In this document: positions 63,865 through 64,000 of the stretch, in pieces | How positions within the stretch are numbered: position 1 is the first letter of the stretch | How the letters are laid out: each line of letters begins with the position of its first letter | DNA from: K189A clade bacterium | Lineage (GTDB): Bacteria; Pseudomonadota; Gammaproteobacteria; Pseudomonadales; Azotimanducaceae | Length of the DNA: 64,000 bases | Direction: 5' to 3' | Assembly (NCBI GenBank): GCA_902528515.1 | Contig: CABZTD010000001.1 | Span: forward strand, 165,433 to 229,432 | Translations under genes and position numbers: made by a program | Notes under the pieces: generated by a model | What the model was told of the DNA's origin: nothing | Database searches by the model: none | Seen by the model: only the letters and a program-made list of their open reading frames with translations

Positions 63865-64000
63865 TTAAGAGCCCTGCGCCAACCTGCTCGCCGCGTCTGA
63901 GATCATCATCGCAACGGTGTTGTTCATCGTAACCACTAACTGTGCCTCGACGCCTCCTCGTCGCCTTGCAGGGTCTGACCCAGTCCCAGCCACTGCTTGG
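63865..64000 (-). CDS. Possible 3' end of a gene cut by the window
   Basis: On the minus strand one frame runs in from the right edge and stops at 63865-63867 (ending ISDAASRLAQGS); another stops at 63936-63938 (starting KQWLGLGQTLQGDEE at the edge). Either could be the C-terminus of a gene upstream of the acyl-CoA dehydrogenase, perhaps its partner. Too little is visible to name it or choose the frame. Confidence 0.25.
   Translation of the reverse strand, partial: QAVAGTGSDPARRRGGVEAQLVVTMNNTVAMMISDAASRLAQGS

Noticed and set aside
1..64000. CRISPR array, IS element, prophage or integron
   Set aside because: No regular direct repeats with spacers, no transposase or integrase reading frame, and no phage structural genes were seen in any frame.

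Overview
The window is chromosomal DNA of a gammaproteobacterium. Gene content and order match the Pseudomonas/Cellvibrio side of the class: the block gyrA-serC-pheA-hisC-tyrA-cmk-rpsA-ihfB-lapA, ubiG with a YciK-type SDR, rluB-scpB-scpA-trpS-yciO, hda with a DUF2066 gene opposite purM, dcd/apbC/metG/rnf/nth, argG/rnt/grxD/argD/argF, and nrdAB with a two-ATP-cone NrdA. A marine oligotrophic gammaproteobacterium (OMG/Cellvibrionales-like) is my best guess; this is inference from synteny and protein style, not from a marker tree. Almost everything is housekeeping. I see no IS element, prophage, CRISPR array or plasmid function.

Layout. 1-5 kb is loosely packed: a FAS1 protein, a secreted SNase-like nuclease, tRNA-Asn(GTT), a lipoprotein and a nitronate monooxygenase-like flavoenzyme, separated by unusually long non-coding stretches. 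4.6-14.7 kb is a leftward run for aromatic amino acids, histidine, serine, cytidylate kinase, ribosomal protein S1, IHF-beta and gyrase A. 14.8-16.8 kb holds two decayed genes facing each other (an MtaD-type deaminase and a PlsC-type acyltransferase). 16.9-18.5 kb is ubiG and yciK. 18.5-23.1 kb is the leftward set rluB-scpB-scpA-trpS-yciO, whose yciO is frameshifted in a run of seven A. 23.3-30.6 kb runs rightward: yciB, pdxJ, a cyclophilin, a membrane-anchored cold-shock-domain protein, argS, a rhodanese and mnmC. 30.6-35.6 kb runs leftward: serA, a Bacillus-like murG, hda, a CDP-alcohol phosphatidyltransferase and a DUF2066 protein. 35.7-45.5 kb has a TfoX-domain gene, purM, then dcd and apbC leftward, metG, a five-gene rnf operon and nth. 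45.5-54.3 kb has murI, argG, rnt, grxD, a MalY/PatB enzyme, argD, argF and glpK. 54.3-59.3 kb is nrdAB behind a leader with DnaA boxes and a paired NrdR operator. The right end has an S45 acylase, an alpha/beta hydrolase and an acyl-CoA dehydrogenase.

The most notable observation is the rnf operon (41152-44841). There is no rnfC between rnfB and rnfD. Instead the RnfB reading frame continues into what looks like the C-terminal two-cluster ferredoxin domain and charged tail of RnfC. The operon therefore encodes A, a B-C' fusion, D, G and E, without the NADH/FMN-binding module that normally makes Rnf an NADH:ferredoxin (or SoxR-reducing) pump.

A second theme is gene loss. Usual neighbours are missing at tight junctions (aroA between tyrA and cmk, a mupP/gph phosphatase between ubiG and yciK, the rnfC front half), and three genes are broken or frameshifted. 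This looks like lineage-specific genome erosion or streamlining. Other points of interest are the membrane-tethered cold-shock protein, the Gram-positive-type MurG, an iron-sulfur-type TrpRS and a MurI with altered conserved acidic residues.
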